64,000 nucleotides of DNA from UBA7803 sp034522075 (GTDB lineage Bacteria > Pseudomonadota > Gammaproteobacteria > Pseudomonadales > Azotimanducaceae), in assembly GCA_034522075.1 (NCBI GenBank), contig JAXHLO010000015.1, positions 17,065 to 81,064 on the forward strand, read 5' to 3'. The notes under the pieces are model-generated. The model saw nothing but the letters and a program-made list of their open reading frames with translations, searched no databases and was not told where the DNA came from. The translations under genes were made by a program, and so were the position numbers. Positions 30,634 through 39,425 of the stretch are shown here, in pieces (within the stretch, counting starts at the first letter, position 1; each line of letters begins with the position of its first letter).

Positions 30634-31406
30634 GTCACCACGTCCAGGCTGCCGCCGTCGATGCGGATGTTCTGGCCGTGAATGGCATCGGCCAGAGGGC
30701 TGGCCAGAAACGCCACCAGGTTGGCTACCTCCTCGCGGCGCACGATGCGGCCGATGGGGATTCGATCGGCCACCCGGGGTTCCACCTCTGCCCAGGTATC
30801 GCCCCAGCCCTTGCGCCGGCCGCGTTCCAGATAGGCCTGCTCCACCTCCGGGGTGAGAATCAGCCCCGGGGATACCAGATTCACCCGCACCCCGCTGCCG
30901 GCGGTCTCCTGTGCCAGGCTCACCGTGGCGGTGGCCAGGGCGCCTTTGGCAGCGTAGTAGTGGGGCATGCGCGCAGCCGGCCGGGTGGAGCCCACGGTGC
31001 CCAGGTTGATGATTCGGCCCCAGCCGCGCTCACGCATGGCTGGAAGAAAGCGGCGGATGAGGCGCTGTGCGGACAATACGTTCTTCTGATACGCCGCAAT
31101 CCAGTCGTCGCTGTCGCTTTCCAGCCAGCTGCCGGCGTCGGCGGTACCGTAGTTGTTGATCAGTATGTCCACGGTCTCGCCGGCGCAGGCCGTCGCTACC
31201 GCATCGGCGCCGGCATCGGAGGTGATGTCGCCGGTCACCGCCGTACCGCAGCCCAGTTCCGCCACCGCTGCTTCCGCCTGCCCGGCTGCCAGGCCGTGCA
31301 CCAGCACCCGCGCACCTTCTTCGGCGAGCTGCCGGGCGATGATCATGCCGGTGCCGCGGTAGCTGCCGCTGACCAGGGCCGTGCGGCCTTGCAGGGCCAG
31401 ATTCAT
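30630..31406 (-). CDS. SDR-family oxidoreductase
   Basis: The 258-residue classical short-chain dehydrogenase has the cofactor loop SGSYRGTGMIIARQL (a variant of TGxxxGxG), INNYGTAD in place of NNAG, catalytic Ser in NLGTVGST and the YYAAK active site (PHYYAAKGALATATVSLA). The C-terminus IHGQNIRIDGGSLDVVT is typical. Substrate unknown. It leads the aceK operon, and the following gene starts within its stop codon. It is divergent from the TauE/SafE gene. Confidence 0.85.
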   Translation of the reverse strand: MNLALQGRTALVSGSYRGTGMIIARQLAEEGARVLVHGLAAGQAEAAVAELGCGTAVTGDITSDAGADAVATACAGETVDILINNYGTADAGSWLESDSDDWIAAYQKNVLSAQRLIRRFLPAMRERGWGRIINLGTVGSTRPAARMPHYYAAKGALATATVSLAQETAGSGVRVNLVSPGLILTPEVEQAYLERGRRKGWGDTWAEVEPRVADRIPIGRIVRREEVANLVAFLASPLADAIHGQNIRIDGGSLDVVT

Positions 31407-31456
31407 GGGGCTCTCCGTTCGTACTTCCAGGCGGCCAAGATAACAGGATTAACCCG

Positions 31457-31462
31457 TATACT
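31457..31462 (+). promoter_or_regulatory. -10-like TATACT upstream of TauE/SafE gene
   Basis: A good -10 hexamer would put the transcript start near 31469, leaving a leader of about 22 bases containing GAAGGG before ATG 31491. No clear -35 is visible. Confidence 0.35.
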
Positions 31463-31490
31463 GCGCGCCGCAAGCCGCTTTCGAAGGGCG

Positions 31491-32246
31491 ATGGATTCTC
31501 TGACCCTGATTCTATTTCTGCTGGCCACTGCCGTGGGCAGCTATGTCCAGTCCGTGGCGGGCTTCGCCATGGGTATGATCATCATTGCCGTAGTCGTCGG
31601 CGGTGGATTGCTCGACGTGCCGGTCATCACCGCAGTGGTGAGTCTGCTGTCGCTGGTCAACATCGTGCTGGCCCTGCGCGGCCACGGTCATCACCTGGCG
31701 CGGCCGGTATTCTTCTGGATGGCCCTGGGCCTGCTGCCGGCTGTGGCGGTGGGAGTCTGGCTGCTCGAGCACCTGGACGCGCGGGCGCAATGGCTGCTGG
31801 AGCTGCTGCTCGGCGCGTTCATCGTAACCGGCAGTCTGTCGATGATGATTCGCCCGCGGTTGCGGGCGCGGATTTCACCGCCCTGGGCCTGTTTTGTGGC
31901 GGGTTTTTCCGGCGGCCTGCTGGGCGGCATGTTCTCGGCGTCCGGCCCGGTAATGGGCTGGTTCAACTATCGACAGCCGCTCACCGTGGCGCAGATCAGA
32001 ACCACCCTGCTGGCCAGCTTCGCCCTCACCACCACGTTCCGCACCCTGGTGGTGGGCTATGCGGGCGGTCTCACCCGGGAGGTCTGGCTGCTCTGTCTCA
32101 TCGGCCTGCCGGTGGTGCTGGCCGGCACCTGGCTGGGTCGCGGCTTCCCGCCGCCGGTAGCGGAGATCACCCTGAAACGTCTGGCCTTCGGCCTGCTGGT
32201 GCTCATGGGCTGCTGGTCCATGGCGCGGGCGTTGCTGCGTCCGTGA
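31491..32246 (+). CDS. TauE/SafE-family sulfite/organosulfonate-type permease
   Basis: A 251-residue membrane protein with about eight predicted helices and the internal repeat of the TauE/SafE (formerly DUF81) family. The first repeat is SYVQSVAGFAMGMIIIAVVVGGGLLDVP; the second includes FVAGFSGGLLGGMFSASGPVMGWF. The family moves anions such as sulfite, sulfoacetate or other small acids. The start at 31491 follows GAAGGGCG. It ends exactly where the convergent monooxygenase stop begins. Confidence 0.85.
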   Translation: MDSLTLILFLLATAVGSYVQSVAGFAMGMIIIAVVVGGGLLDVPVITAVVSLLSLVNIVLALRGHGHHLARPVFFWMALGLLPAVAVGVWLLEHLDARAQWLLELLLGAFIVTGSLSMMIRPRLRARISPPWACFVAGFSGGLLGGMFSASGPVMGWFNYRQPLTVAQIRTTLLASFALTTTFRTLVVGYAGGLTREVWLLCLIGLPVVLAGTWLGRGFPPPVAEITLKRLAFGLLVLMGCWSMARALLRP

Positions 32247-33734
32247 TCAGCCTTCGCCGCGAATGACGGCGAGCATCTCCGACCGGCTCGGCCCGCGCTG
32301 GATGCGTGACGCCGCATTGCGCGCCCGGCCGCGCAGCATGTAGGCGAAGATGATCATCCGGGTACGCCGTTCCGCCAGAAAGGCGCCGGGCTTTTCCAGC
32401 AGGTTCATGGTGCGCGACACGCCCCGGTTGACGTGCAGGTTGTAGCGCGCGGCGGCGGCCATGGCATCACCGAAGGCCATGGCGAAAGCGTTTGCCGAAC
32501 GATGCTGTCCTGTCGCTGGTGCGCTCACCGGTTCTCGCTTCGTGGGCCTGACGGATCCCGTTGCGGTCTTCACCGAGGCTCGAGTCATAGATGGGCCGCA
32601 GCTCGGCCCTGGTGCGCTCATCGAACACCCGCGCGCGCTCGAGCGGTTCGCGGACTTCGCTGAGTACGTCGGCGAGCATGTGGGCGTGGAGAATGCCCGT
32701 ACTGCAGCCGCGTCCGTACAGCGGGTTGGTGCGCAGCGCAGCATCTCCCACGGCGAAGAAATTGCGCGCCAGCGGTTGCCCGTCCTGCACGTAGTGGCGC
32801 CACACGGCACGGATGTCGCCGATGCCGAACGGCTCGGTGGTGGCAATGGCCTTGCCTGGTTGAACCCACGGCGCGAGCCCCGGAATGCTCCGGCAGATGG
32901 TGTCGAAGGTCTCGCCATTCTTTACGGCTTCGCGCAGCTCGGTTTCGTCGTTGTGCACGCAGACGATGACGGCGAAGTTGCCGTTGTCGCCGGGAAACAC
33001 GCCGAATTTGATGTACCCCAGATCGCCGGCAGCGCGGTCCTTGCTGTCCCGCGGCGGTTCCTCGACGCCCGGGGCGAGGCGATAGTGGCGCGTGTAGTAG
33101 ACGATCTCGGCGTCTTCGTTTTCCTCTTCCACGCGAGCGCCGAGCTCCTCGAACCAGCGCGGAAAGCGGCTATGCCGGCCACTAGCATGACCACCGACAT
33201 CTGCACTGAGCCGGTCGCCGTGCTCGACGATGCAGTCACGGCGCAGTTTCACGCCGGTGACCGTCAGTGCGCCTGCCTCGGCCTTCGCGACCACGCCGTC
33301 GATGGTCACGCCGTTTCTGATGGTGATGTTGTCGAAGCGGCCCACATAGCGGCGCAGCACCGTTTCGATGGTGGCCCGGCGGCACAGCAGTACCCATAGC
33401 TTGTCGTCGCCGGGGGCGGGCCGGTAGCGCCCGGCCAGCTCCGGCGAGAGCATCTCGGGATAACTCAGGCGGCGGGCGCCGGCGGCGTAGAAGTCGTCCA
33501 GCAGATCGGGATAGTTGTCCTGCAGCAGATTGCACATCAGACCGAGGAACGCATGGGGATGGCGGAACTGGCTGGCGCCCCGGCGCGGCCAGTCGAAGAA
33601 AGCCCGGTCGGCATCGCCGTCCGGCGGCGCGCTGTCCCGCTCCACACGGTGACGCCGAAGCCTCGGCGGGCCAGCGCGAGGGCCGAGCACAGGCCGGCAA
33701 TGCCGCCGCCGACCACGAGTACGCGCTCAGTCAC
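32247..33734 (-). pseudogene. FAD-dependent monooxygenase/halogenase-like protein, two frameshifts
   Basis: The gene begins with GTG overlapping the TetR stop (GTGA) and encodes a Rossmann FAD loop (VLVVGGGIAGLCSALALARRGFGVTV). One missing base near 33648 moves the reading to another frame, starting ERDSAPPDGDADRAFFDWPR and continuing through QFRHPHAFLGLM, ASGRHSRFPRWFEELGA and AVGDAALRTNPLYGRGCSTGILHA (the FAD GD motif). A second shift near 32490 moves to the frame ending NLHVNRGVSRTMNLLEKPG. All parts align to one family of about 490 residues. It is either a recent pseudogene or has two consensus errors. It is probably controlled by the adjacent TetR protein. Confidence 0.75.
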
Positions 33735-34486
33735 GGCGTCTCCTCGTCGTTGGTGGGGTTGAGATATTTGAGTTGATCGGCCAGCAGCTCGCGGGTCTCC
33801 GCATCGAGCTCGCCGCGCTGCAGGCGCTCGGCCAGCACCTGCCGCCAGAGCTGCTGCAGGGTGGCCTCGGCGCTGCGCATCTGCGTTTCGAGCTTGGCGC
33901 GGCTGGCGTCTGTGGCAATGGCGCGCAGCACCAGCGCCAGACCGTAGTGATTGCGCGCCGTCATTTCTTCGAGGCTGAGCGCGCCCTGAGCCCATTCCAG
34001 GACGTTGGCGACGATGAGCTGGCTCGAGGCGATGGCGAAGGCATCCGGATCCACCTGGCTGTCCAGCAGCCCGGCCTGGGTGGCCTGGCGCAGCAGGCGT
34101 TTCCAGATCAGGTAGCGCGGCCCGCCCACCATATAGCGGAACTCCGGTCCGTCGCGGCTCACGGCGCAGATGACGTTGCGGTAGAACTCGGGTTCCCGGG
34201 CCAGCATGGCGGACATGAGCTTGATGCCCTCGAACAGCGCTTCGATTTCGTCGGCCTGCAGACCATCCAGCGCCTGCTGATACTCGGCCAGATCGTCGTT
34301 GAGCACGGCCAGCAGGATGGCCTGTTTGGAACCGAACAGATTGTAGGGGGTGGCGATACTCACACCGGCCTGTTCGGCGAGGCTGCGCATGGAGAAGCCC
34401 ATGTCGCCGGTGCGCTGCATGAGGGCGCGGGCGGCCCCGACGATGTCGTCGCGGCGTTGATTCTTGCCGGCTTCTCTGGAGGACAT
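33731..34486 (-). CDS. TetR-family regulator of the monooxygenase gene
   Basis: A 251-residue TetR regulator. The DNA-binding domain reads DDIVGAARALMQRTGDMGFSMRSLAEQAGVSIATPYNLFGSKQAILLAVL. The C-terminal domain is helical and longer than average, as in regulators sensing bulky lipophilic ligands. Its stop overlaps the start of the FAD monooxygenase, so the pair forms one transcription unit. A strong dyad (AACATGTTATA arms) lies 20-50 bases before its ATG, consistent with autoregulation. Confidence 0.87.
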   Translation of the reverse strand: MSSREAGKNQRRDDIVGAARALMQRTGDMGFSMRSLAEQAGVSIATPYNLFGSKQAILLAVLNDDLAEYQQALDGLQADEIEALFEGIKLMSAMLAREPEFYRNVICAVSRDGPEFRYMVGGPRYLIWKRLLRQATQAGLLDSQVDPDAFAIASSQLIVANVLEWAQGALSLEEMTARNHYGLALVLRAIATDASRAKLETQMRSAEATLQQLWRQVLAERLQRGELDAETRELLADQLKYLNPTNDEETP

Positions 34487-34505
34487 GGCAGACCCGTGTG
34501 GCTAG

Positions 34506-34536
34506 AACATGTTATATACTGAAGCTATAACATGTT
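34506..34536. promoter_or_regulatory. AACATGTTATA-N9-TATAACATGTT operator dyad
   Basis: Perfect 11-bp arms separated by 9 bp, each containing the palindrome AACATGTT. The AT-rich dyad stands out from GC-rich surroundings and sits between the uup end and the TetR start. TATATACT inside the spacer region may be part of the promoter. It is the best candidate site for the TetR regulator. Confidence 0.65.
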
Positions 34537-34581
34537 TCAAGTCTGCCTGTGCGTCCATAGGCGGCGCGTCCAGACGCCGAC

Positions 34582-36465
34582 TCAGCCTTCCAGCGCCTCC
34601 CAGCGGGCATAGGCCTGCTGCAGGCGCGCTTGTGTCTCGGCCAGGTCGCGCATGGTGTCGGCCACCGTTTGCGCATCCGCACGGTAGAATTGCGGGTCTG
34701 CAGCGCGCGCCTGCAATTGCGCCAGCGCCGTTTCCAGGGCTTCGATCTGCTCCGGCAGAGCGGCCAGCTCGCGCTGCTCCCGGTTGCCGAGCTTCGGCTG
34801 GCTGCGCGGCGCCGGGGCTGCCGGCCTGGCTCTGGCCGGACGTGCGGCGGCGCTCGCCTGCTGTGCCGCCCGCGCTTCATGGTCACGCAGCCAGTCGCTG
34901 TAGCCGCCGGGGTGCTCCTCGACATAGCCGTCGCCGGCAAGCGCCAGAATGCTGGTGACGGTACGGTCGAGAAAGCTGCGGTCGTGACTGACCAGCAGCA
35001 GCGTGCCGTCGTAATCGGCGACGATCTCCTCGAGCAGTTCCAGCGTCTCCACATCCAGGTCGTTGGTGGGTTCGTCAAGCACCAGCAGGTTGGCCGGCTG
35101 AGCGAACAGTTTGGCCAGCAGCAGGCGATTGCGTTCGCCCCCCGACAGCGCGCTCACCGGCGAGGCGATGCGTGCCGGCGGAAACAGAAAATCCTGCAGG
35201 TAGCCGACCACGTGGCGCGAGGTGCCGCCCACCACGATCTGATCGGAACCTTCGCCGACGTTGTCGCGCACCGTACGGGCGTTGTCGAGTTGCGCGCGCT
35301 CCTGGTCGAAGTAGGCCACTTTCAGTTGTGTGCCGTGCTGGACGGTGCCGCTGGTGGGTGCCAGTTCGCCGAGCAGCAGCTTCAGCAGCGTACTCTTGCC
35401 GCTGCCGTTGGGGCCGATGATGCCGATGCGATCACCGCGCATGACGGTGGTGGAGAAGTCGCGGATGCACGGAACGCCGTCATAAGAGAAGCTTACGTCC
35501 TCTGCCTCCAGCACCAGCTTGCCGGAGCGTTCCCCGGCATCCAGGCGCATGTTGGCGTTGCCCTGGCGGCTGCGCCGTTCGGCCCGTTCCCGGCGCATGG
35601 CTTCGAGCCGCCGGACCCGGCCCTCGTTGCGGGTGCGCCGCGCCTTGATGCCCTGCCGGATCCAGATTTCCTCCTGGGCCAGGGCCTGGTCGAATTTACG
35701 GGCCGCGTCGGCCTCCGCCTCGAGCAGGGCGTTCTTGCGGCTCAAATACTCGCCGTAGCTGCCGGGAAACGAGCGCAGGACGCCCCGGTCGAGCTCGACG
35801 ATGCGGGTGGCCAGACGGTTGATGAGCGTGCGGTCGTGGGTAATGAACAGCACGGTGCCCGGGTAGTTGAGCAACGCCTCTTCGAGCCCGCGAATGGCGT
35901 CGATGTCCAGATGGTTGGTGGGCTCATCGAGCAGCAGCAGGTCCGGCTCGCTCACCAGGGCCTGCCCCAGCATGGCCCGGCGCCGCACGCCGCCGCTGCT
36001 GCTCGCCATCAGCGCGTCGGGCTCCAGGCCCAGGCGGCTCAGGGTCGCCTCGATTCGTTGCGAGCCTTCCCAGGCACCGGCGGCCTCGATCTGCGCCTGC
36101 AGCGCGCTGAACGCCTCCCAGCCCGCCTCGTCGGCATCGGCCAGTGCGGCGCTGGCTTCGTGGTAGCGGGCCAGCAGGCCGGCATGGTCGCCGAGGCCGG
36201 CCGCCACCACGTCGAACAGGGTGGATTCCACCCCCGCGGGAACCTCCTGGGCCAGCTTGGCGATACGCACGCCGTCGCGCCGCCGGATCTGTCCGCTGTC
36301 GATGCTCTGGGTGGCATTGATAACGTTCAGCAGCGTGGATTTGCCGGCGCCGTTGCGGCCCACCAGGCAGACGCGTTCGCGCGGTTCGATGACCAGGTCG
36401 GCATGGTCGAGCAGGGGAACGTGGCCGAACGCCAGACAGACGTCCTGCAGTTGAATCAGTGCCAT
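34582..36465 (-). CDS. uup: ABC-F ATPase Uup
   Basis: The 627-residue cytosolic ABC-F protein has two nucleotide-binding domains. NBD1 has Walker A GRNGAGKST and Walker B LLLLDEPTNHLD; NBD2 has GPNGSGKST, signature LSGGERNRLLLA and LVLDEPTNDLD. A charged linker and a C-terminal coiled coil (ALPEQIEALETALAQLQARA) complete the Uup layout. Uup acts on ribosomes or branched DNA and limits precise transposon excision in E. coli. The NBD1 signature reads SSSGGVRRRAML rather than LSGG, so the leading Leu is replaced. It is followed by the TetR operator region. Confidence 0.92.
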   Translation of the reverse strand: MALIQLQDVCLAFGHVPLLDHADLVIEPRERVCLVGRNGAGKSTLLNVINATQSIDSGQIRRRDGVRIAKLAQEVPAGVESTLFDVVAAGLGDHAGLLARYHEASAALADADEAGWEAFSALQAQIEAAGAWEGSQRIEATLSRLGLEPDALMASSSGGVRRRAMLGQALVSEPDLLLLDEPTNHLDIDAIRGLEEALLNYPGTVLFITHDRTLINRLATRIVELDRGVLRSFPGSYGEYLSRKNALLEAEADAARKFDQALAQEEIWIRQGIKARRTRNEGRVRRLEAMRRERAERRSRQGNANMRLDAGERSGKLVLEAEDVSFSYDGVPCIRDFSTTVMRGDRIGIIGPNGSGKSTLLKLLLGELAPTSGTVQHGTQLKVAYFDQERAQLDNARTVRDNVGEGSDQIVVGGTSRHVVGYLQDFLFPPARIASPVSALSGGERNRLLLAKLFAQPANLLVLDEPTNDLDVETLELLEEIVADYDGTLLLVSHDRSFLDRTVTSILALAGDGYVEEHPGGYSDWLRDHEARAAQQASAAARPARARPAAPAPRSQPKLGNREQRELAALPEQIEALETALAQLQARAADPQFYRADAQTVADTMRDLAETQARLQQAYARWEALEG

Positions 36466-36471
36466 GAAGTT

Positions 36472-37191
36472 TCAGTAGACCTCGACCGTGTTCTCGAAGA
36501 TGAATCCGTCTTTGGACATCACCAGGCGATGGCGTTCCCCGGGCGCGTCCGCGTCCCAGGCGGCGTAGCCGGCGTCGCCGTGCCACATGGCCACCCGGGT
36601 GCCGTCCCGGCGTTTGGCCAGGTGTGTGGCGTAGAAGCGGGTGGGCGTCGTGCGCAGGTGCGCGAGCAGGCTGTCCACGTCGCCATGGCGGGACAGGTGA
36701 AATAGCGTCACCCAGGTGGGCGGCGCCAGATCGATGCGGCCGGCAGCGTGCTGTTCCAGCGCCGCCGCCGGCGCCAGCCACTGGTGATTCTGAATCTCGC
36801 CGCCGTCCACGTTGACCTCGTGATCGTCCACGCGGGCGGCGAAGAACCAGGTGGCGAAGCGTTTCGGCGTGCTCGGCGGCGGTGTCCAGTGGGAAAACCA
36901 GACGAACTCGTCGGGGCTGGCCGTAATACCGGTCTCTTCCTGAGTTTCCCGCACCGCCGCATTGCGCGCGGCGGCATCGGCATTGCCGTCGGCCGGATGG
37001 TCCTGCGGGTCTACCCGGCCGCCGGGGAAGACCCACATGCCGCCGAAGGCGATTTTCGAGGTCTTGTGCAGCAACAGCACCTGCGGCTCCGGGACCTCAC
37101 GCAGCAGCACCACCGTGGCAGCCGCGATGGCCGGGTTGTCGGCTTCCCGACGGTCGATATCGTCGCCGTAGATGTCGTTGCGGTGCCTCAT
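36472..37191 (-). CDS. Nudix hydrolase (NUDT7/NUDT19-like)
   Basis: The 239-residue protein carries a Nudix box split by a short insertion: GGMWVFPGGRVDPQDH followed by AAVRETQEETGI, with the metal-binding REtxEE glutamates intact. This FPGGxxD spacing is seen in the NUDT7/NUDT19 group, which cleaves CoA derivatives. The C-terminal extension of about 100 residues is also typical. It ends six bases before uup starts, so it is upstream of uup in a shared unit with the preceding MBL gene. Confidence 0.8.
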   Translation of the reverse strand: MRHRNDIYGDDIDRREADNPAIAAATVVLLREVPEPQVLLLHKTSKIAFGGMWVFPGGRVDPQDHPADGNADAAARNAAVRETQEETGITASPDEFVWFSHWTPPPSTPKRFATWFFAARVDDHEVNVDGGEIQNHQWLAPAAALEQHAAGRIDLAPPTWVTLFHLSRHGDVDSLLAHLRTTPTRFYATHLAKRRDGTRVAMWHGDAGYAAWDADAPGERHRLVMSKDGFIFENTVEVY

Positions 37192-37192
37192 G

Positions 37193-38167
37193 TCAGGAGC
37201 GTCTTTCCTTGTGCAGCTGCGCCATCATGCGGAACAGCTCGGTGGTGTCGTTGGGGGTGGTGTCGCCGGCGAACTCCTTGTACAGCACCGAGACGTTTAC
37301 CGCTATGCGTTCTGCATCGCCCCAGCTTTCAAAGTCGGCCAGGGAGATGTCGCGGGCCGCCTCCAGTGCCGGCATGCCGGCGTCAAAGCGTGCCCGGGCC
37401 TGGTCGCGGATGTAGACCAGATAGTCGCGCACGGCCTGCACGCCGCGGCTGTCGGTAATCGGCCCGTGCCCGGGGACCACCGTTTGCGGATTCAGGGACA
37501 GAATGTAGTCGCAGGCATCGAGCCAGTTCTGCACCGGTCCGGCCCAGAGAATGGGGTGGCCCTCGATGAACAGAATGTCGCCGGTGAATACCAGACGCTC
37601 GGCGGGCACCCACGCCAGTATGTCCCCGGCGGTGTGAGCGGGCCCCACCTGTTTCAGATGCACCCGTCGGTCGCCCACGTCCACATCGAATTCGCCCTCG
37701 AACGTCCGCGTGGGCGGGCGCTGCTCGATGCCGCGGAAGTCGAAGTCGCCGAAGCAGTATTGAAAGAACGCGCCGACCTCGCCCATCTCCGGCGCCCGGT
37801 CCATGAGGGTGGCCATCATGGCCGGGCTTTCGTGGGCCATTTCCTCGGCGCAGGCTTTCGATGCCACGATCTCGGCGCCGGTGACCAGTTCGTTGCCGTT
37901 GCAGTGGTCGCCGTTGGAATGAGTATTCACCAGCCAGTCGAACTGTTCGGTGGCGGCGGGTACCGCGCGGCGCATGGCGCCAAGCATTTCGCTGGTCAGG
38001 TATTTGTCGAACAGGGTATCGACCAGCAGCGACTGGTCGCCGTCGACGATCAACCCCGCATTGGACCAGCCCCAGCCGCCGTCGGGCTGCAGCCAGGCAT
38101 AGGCGCCGTTGCCGAGATCGGTGAGACCGCGCCGGTATTCCCTGATGCCCAGTGCCGATGTGCTCAT
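37193..38167 (-). CDS. Metallo-beta-lactamase-fold hydrolase with HxNxDH motif
   Basis: A 324-residue MBL-fold protein. The metal motif is NTHSNGDHCNGN, so the second His of the usual HxHxDH is Asn. Other ligands are present: His in GPAHTAGDI, Asp in VFTGDILFIEGHP and a late VVPGHGPI. The Asn variant occurs in some MBL subfamilies, so activity is not ruled out. The substrate is unknown. It is on the same strand as and adjacent to the Nudix gene; the start MSTSALGIREY is preceded by a GGGGGAGC-like site. Confidence 0.8.
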   Translation of the reverse strand: MSTSALGIREYRRGLTDLGNGAYAWLQPDGGWGWSNAGLIVDGDQSLLVDTLFDKYLTSEMLGAMRRAVPAATEQFDWLVNTHSNGDHCNGNELVTGAEIVASKACAEEMAHESPAMMATLMDRAPEMGEVGAFFQYCFGDFDFRGIEQRPPTRTFEGEFDVDVGDRRVHLKQVGPAHTAGDILAWVPAERLVFTGDILFIEGHPILWAGPVQNWLDACDYILSLNPQTVVPGHGPITDSRGVQAVRDYLVYIRDQARARFDAGMPALEAARDISLADFESWGDAERIAVNVSVLYKEFAGDTTPNDTTELFRMMAQLHKERRS

Positions 38168-38279
38168 GATGTTTCGCTCCCCCGGATTGTCGGCTCATGA
38201 TAAGGCAAACGCCCCGCCGGCAGGCGCGTCGATAACGCAAAGGGCTTGTTTTTACCCGCTTTCCGGTTAACTTGCGGGC

Positions 38280-39410
38280 ATGCAGAATTTCGAATCCATC
38301 CGGCCTTATCGGGACGATGAGGTCCCGGTAGTGATCCAGCGCCTCGCCCACGACCCCGCCCTGCTCAATGCGGCCGCGGCGTTCTTTGCGCCGCGCCTGG
38401 CGCGCTGGCTGCCGTGGGTCGCGCGCTACGGCGCCCGGCGGGTCATTCAACGGCGTACCGCCGGGCTCGACAGTGTCCGCGAATTGCAGTTGTGGCTGGC
38501 CGACTACATGGAGCGGGTGATTCGTGACAGCGTCCATGAGTTGACCGTCGACGGCCTCGAAGCGCTGCAGCCCGGTCAGCCGTATCTGTTCGTGTCCAAT
38601 CACCGCGACATCGTCATGGATTCGGCGTTGCTCAACTATTCACTGCATCAGGCCGGGCACACGACCATGCGGGTGGCGGTGGGCGACAACCTGTTGTCGG
38701 AAGCTTATGCCGCCGATCTCATGCGTCTGAACAAGAGCTTCGTCATCGAGCGGAGTGTGTCGGGGGCGCGGGCGCTCTATCAGGCCATCACCCGGACTTC
38801 CGGCTACATCCGGCATTCCCTCGAAGAAGGCCAGTCCGTGTGGATCGCTCAGCGCGAGGGCCGCGCCAAGGATGGCTTCGATCGCACGGATCCGGCGGTG
38901 CTGAAGATGCTGTCGCTGGCGTACCGCAAGGAGCTCGACAGGTTCGGCGATCTGCTCGACCGCGTGTCGCTGATTCCGGTGTCGGTTTCCTACGAACTCG
39001 ACCCCTGCGACCGGCGCAAGGCGCACGAGCTCTTTGTGGCTGAACAGACCGGGCGCTACGTCAAACAGCCGGGCGAGGATCTGGCCAGCATCGTCGACGG
39101 CATTCTCGGCTTCAAAGGGCGGGTGCACGTGCAGGTGTCGCCGCCGCTGCGCGGCGACTTTGCGGACCCCGAAGCCATGGCCCATGCCCTGGATCGAGCC
39201 ATCGTCGGCGGGCTGCGTATCTACCCGACTCAGGTCGAGGCGCTGCGGCGCCTGGGCGACGACTGTCCGGACAGTGCCTTCGCGCCCGTTCCCCGGGTCA
39301 TGCGCGTCCTGGCGGAGCGCATTGCCGCCTGTCCGGAGCCGGAGCGGGCGCACCTGCTGGGCGGCTATGCCAATCCCATTCGTAACCGCCGCACCCTGGG
39401 GGTGGGCTGA
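38280..39410 (+). CDS. PlsC-type acyltransferase (1-acylglycerol-3-phosphate family)
   Basis: The 376-residue protein has the acyltransferase box NHRDIVMDSALL (HxxxxD variant with His and Asp), followed by VAVGDNLL, the second box FVIERSVSGAR and IAQREGRAKDG, matching motifs for glycerol-phosphate binding. There is no evident transmembrane helix at the N-terminus, unlike PlsC, so it belongs to a longer, peripheral branch of the family. It probably acylates a lysophospholipid or related acceptor. Convergent with srkA. Confidence 0.82.
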   Translation: MQNFESIRPYRDDEVPVVIQRLAHDPALLNAAAAFFAPRLARWLPWVARYGARRVIQRRTAGLDSVRELQLWLADYMERVIRDSVHELTVDGLEALQPGQPYLFVSNHRDIVMDSALLNYSLHQAGHTTMRVAVGDNLLSEAYAADLMRLNKSFVIERSVSGARALYQAITRTSGYIRHSLEEGQSVWIAQREGRAKDGFDRTDPAVLKMLSLAYRKELDRFGDLLDRVSLIPVSVSYELDPCDRRKAHELFVAEQTGRYVKQPGEDLASIVDGILGFKGRVHVQVSPPLRGDFADPEAMAHALDRAIVGGLRIYPTQVEALRRLGDDCPDSAFAPVPRVMRVLAERIAACPEPERAHLLGGYANPIRNRRTLGVG

Positions 39411-39425
39411 CCGGCAGCCGGCCTT

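Noticed and set aside
34630..36705. A 691-codon antisense frame opposite uup
   Set aside because: Uup carries both nucleotide-binding domains; the antisense product has no recognisable feature.
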